Of a stretch of 64,000 bases of DNA, positions 62,184 through 64,000 are shown one piece after another (within the stretch, counting starts at the first letter, position 1; each line of letters begins with the position of its first letter). A program made the translations under genes and the position numbers. The DNA is from Streptomyces sp. WMMC940 (GTDB lineage Bacteria > Actinomycetota > Actinomycetes > Streptomycetales > Streptomycetaceae): positions 2,507,501 through 2,571,500 of the forward strand of contig NZ_JAPZBC010000001.1 in the NCBI RefSeq assembly GCF_027460265.1. Reading direction: 5' to 3'. Under the pieces are notes generated by a model. It saw only the letters and a list, made by a program, of their open reading frames with translations, made no database searches and was not told the origin of the DNA.

Positions 62184-63401
62184 TCAGACCGTCGTGTCGT
62201 CGCTCGGCAGCGGTTCCCCCTCCCCCGCGTCGTCCGCCTCCTCCGGCGGGTCCGTGGCGAGGCCGAGAGCGGACCGGACGGCGATCTCGGTCTCCTGGCG
62301 GAAGGCGTCGTCCGCCTCCGACGTGGCGTCCCAGAAGCTCTCCTCGTCCTGGGCGACCGCCGCCCGGCCGAAGTGGCGGCGGGCCGTGTCGTACTCCTTC
62401 GCGCGGGTCAGCGCGTGCGTGCGGGCCGCCGCGGGCCAGGGTCCGGCGCGCAGGTCACGGGCCTCGGCTCCGAGCGTCCGCGCCATCCGCTCCGCCCAGG
62501 CGCGGTTGGCCTCCGGATCGTCCTCGAAGAGGTCCTCCGGCTCCTCCCACCAGACCGCGTCGACGGCCATCTCACCCTCGAGGTAGGCGAGTTGCGCCGG
62601 GTCGAGCGTCGTCCGGTCGCTACGGACGGAGGACACGAGCTTCGGCCCGCGGCTCGCCAGCGCACAGGTGACGCTCCGGTCGCCGAAGCGCCAGCTGTGC
62701 CTGGTCGGCATGTAGTAGTAGGGCTCCGCCGTCCCGGGAACGGCCCACCAGTCCAGTGTGTAGGCGCTGTTGATGTCCTCGCACCGGCGCTCCGCCTCGG
62801 TCTCGACCGTCTTCTCCCCCGGCCACTCGTCGAACCCGTCGAGCGGGAAGGTGCCGGTCACCTCGCCCTCGTGCGGTCGGTCGCAGTCCACGATCCGGAC
62901 GGACGCCGCCTCCTCCTCGTCCTTCAGGCCGCGGCCCGGGGTGTCGAAGCACTGCCCGGTCCGCATGTCGAACGTGGAGTCCGCGGCGGCCCTGTCGCGG
63001 GCCGCCTGGCGGAAGCCGTCCCATGCCTCACCGGCGGTGCCGGTGGCGAACGCGACGGCCATGAGGATCGTGCTGATGACGGAGAGCGCGGTGCCCGCGA
63101 TCGCCAGACCCCGGCCCTCGTCGCCCCTCTTCCTGATCTGCGCCAGCGCGACCAGCCCGAGAACGAGGCCGAGCGGGGGCAGACAGCACACGATGCCCGT
63201 CACGAGGGAGCCGATGGCGAAGCCGTTGGTGCCCGGCCGCCGCGGCACCGCCCCGTAGGGCGGGTAGGGCGTTCCCGGCTGTACGCCCACCGGCGTCGGG
63301 TACGGGTACGCCGCCGGGGCGGGCTGCGGCGAGGACGGGGCGGGCGGCTGCGCCGGGTCGGACGCGCCCGGAGGCGTCCATCCCTGCGACGACGGTTCCA
63401 C
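62184..63401 (-). CDS. DUF4190-domain membrane protein
   Basis: A 405-residue protein. The N-terminal 60 residues are Pro/Ala-rich, then two membrane helices (FAIGSLVTGIVCCLPPLGLV, LALVAQIRKRG and GLAIAGTALSVISTILMAVA) of the DUF4190 type, then a long extracellular region with four Cys (TGQCFDTPG, IVDCDRPHEGE, RRCEDINSA, VTCALASRG) and many acidic residues. Similar proteins occur beside septum-formation genes; the role is unknown. The start is GTG 63401 with AAGGAG about 10 nt upstream; a longer version from ATG 63428 lacks a ribosome site. Confidence 0.78.
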   Translation of the reverse strand: MEPSSQGWTPPGASDPAQPPAPSSPQPAPAAYPYPTPVGVQPGTPYPPYGAVPRRPGTNGFAIGSLVTGIVCCLPPLGLVLGLVALAQIRKRGDEGRGLAIAGTALSVISTILMAVAFATGTAGEAWDGFRQAARDRAAADSTFDMRTGQCFDTPGRGLKDEEEAASVRIVDCDRPHEGEVTGTFPLDGFDEWPGEKTVETEAERRCEDINSAYTLDWWAVPGTAEPYYYMPTRHSWRFGDRSVTCALASRGPKLVSSVRSDRTTLDPAQLAYLEGEMAVDAVWWEEPEDLFEDDPEANRAWAERMARTLGAEARDLRAGPWPAAARTHALTRAKEYDTARRHFGRAAVAQDEESFWDATSEADDAFRQETEIAVRSALGLATDPPEEADDAGEGEPLPSDDTTV

Positions 63402-63573
63402 GGGTACGGCGCTCCTTGTGAAGATCATGCGAACATCTGCGCGGGTCAGCGGATCATATGGCGGGAGCCGGGCGACGGGCAGCCGTAATACGCGGAAGGG
63501 GCGGCCGCTCGGCGCGGCCGCCCCTCACTGCTCGTTCAGTCGCCGGACCCGGCACGGTCCGGTGCTCCGGGCG

Positions 63574-64000
63574 TCAGAACTGAAGACCCCAGGAGTCGAT
63601 CTTGCCGGTGTCCCACCAGGCGTTGTCGCTCACCCGCAGCTTCCAGGTGCCGTTCGCGACCTCCGAGGACGCGTTCACGGTGTAGGTGGTGTTGATGTCG
63701 TCGCTGCTGCCGCCGGTGCCGTACGACTTCAGCGTGTACGCGGTGCCGTCCGGGGCGATGAGCTGGACCTGGAGGTCACCGATGTAGGTGTGCACGATGC
63801 TGACCGGCACCTGGAGTGCGGCGGGTGCGTTGCCCGCGACGCCGCTGACGGTGACGGGCGACTCCACGGTGGCGTTGTCGTTGATCGCGTAGTCCGCGGT
63901 GTTCTCGAACTTCGACCCGGGCGGCGTGGTCGTGCCGCCGCCGACGTACAGCAGCCGGTTCGGCGAGCCGGAGCCCGGGTTGCCGACCACGTTCGGGGTC
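63574..64000 (-). CDS. C-terminal part of a secreted S8 peptidase with P-domain (5' end outside the window)
   Basis: The frame runs off the right edge. The visible 142 residues begin TPNVVGNPGSGSPNRLLYVG, the typical end of a subtilisin-like peptidase domain, then a Pro-rich linker and the P-domain (proprotein convertase): FENTADYAINDNATVESPVT, VSIVHTYIGDLQVQLIAPDG, WKLRVSDNAWWDTGKIDSWG. P-domains are calcium-binding beta sandwiches of secreted proteases. It ends at 63574; only its C-terminal third is present. Confidence 0.85.
   Translation of the reverse strand, partial: TPNVVGNPGSGSPNRLLYVGGGTTTPPGSKFENTADYAINDNATVESPVTVSGVAGNAPAALQVPVSIVHTYIGDLQVQLIAPDGTAYTLKSYGTGGSSDDINTTYTVNASSEVANGTWKLRVSDNAWWDTGKIDSWGLQF

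Overview
The window is about 72% G+C, has strongly G/C-biased third codon positions, frequent GTG/TTG starts, GGAGG-type ribosome sites and many leaderless-type -10 elements. It carries mycothiol (mshB), Tat, ZAS anti-sigma and DivIVA-family genes. All of this points to the core chromosome of a Streptomyces. I see no insertion sequence, phage, CRISPR array, rRNA or tRNA gene.

Layout. 1-3036: end of an MFS-like gene, a SUFU-domain gene (-), a CorA-type Mg2+ transporter and a small hypothetical. 3239-12824: a lipoprotein, a PRC/CBS protein, the Mrp/ApbC iron-sulphur scaffold ATPase, a hypothetical, TatB, an HtrA-type protease, a ZAS anti-sigma factor, its ECF sigma factor, a SAM methyltransferase and a DUF3117 protein. 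From memory this is the same neighbourhood as the Mycobacterium tuberculosis sigE-rseA-htrA-tatB...mrp...corA region. 13162-22399: enoyl-CoA hydratase, Tag glycosylase, a DivIVA-like protein, a FolP2-type DHPS homologue, a LOG-family protein, dapE, a lysozyme-fold membrane protein, a secreted Ala/Gly-rich protein, dapC and ferredoxin. 22539-30830: GNAT, SirB1-type protein, a VanW-like membrane protein, DUF6113, mshB, a small membrane protein and an S9 peptidase. 31181-34707: a divergent pair of transcription units (siderophore-interacting protein; penicillin-acylase-like enzyme plus IucB-like acyltransferase) sharing one near-perfect iron box. 34749-46758: two complete oligopeptide ABC operons (Opp/BldK type) in tandem on the minus strand with identical gene-junction spacings. 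47297-52219: typA and an LpqW-like orphan substrate-binding lipoprotein. 52522-56328: a short coiled-coil protein and an Sdh1-type succinate dehydrogenase (membrane anchor, SdhA, SdhB). 56419-60436: a PAS-GAF-PP2C-HATPase phosphatase/kinase fusion, a free HATPase anti-sigma-like protein, a NUDIX hydrolase and a SPOR peptide. 61097-64000: a GntR/HutC regulator, a DUF4190 membrane protein and the C-terminus of a secreted S8 peptidase with a P-domain.

How it fits together. Envelope homeostasis (ECF sigma/anti-sigma, HtrA, TatB, SpoIIE-type phosphatase), lysine/peptidoglycan precursor synthesis (dapE, dapC), thiol redox (mshB), respiration (sdh) and peptide signalling or uptake (BldK-type importers) dominate, so most of it is conserved chromosomal backbone. 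The iron-box cluster at 31.2-34.7 kb looks like an accessory insertion and is the best candidate for a poorly described system: a siderophore reductase, an Ntn amidohydrolase and an acyl-CoA:hydroxamate acyltransferase under a single DmdR/IdeR-type operator, which would suit remodelling of siderophore acyl groups. Other notable points are eight leaderless-type promoters, a methyltransferase that may start at ATT, a PRC/CBS protein without the expected MgtE_N region, a terminator hidden inside the 3' end of tag, and two tandem hairpins between the binding-protein and permease genes of one Opp operon.
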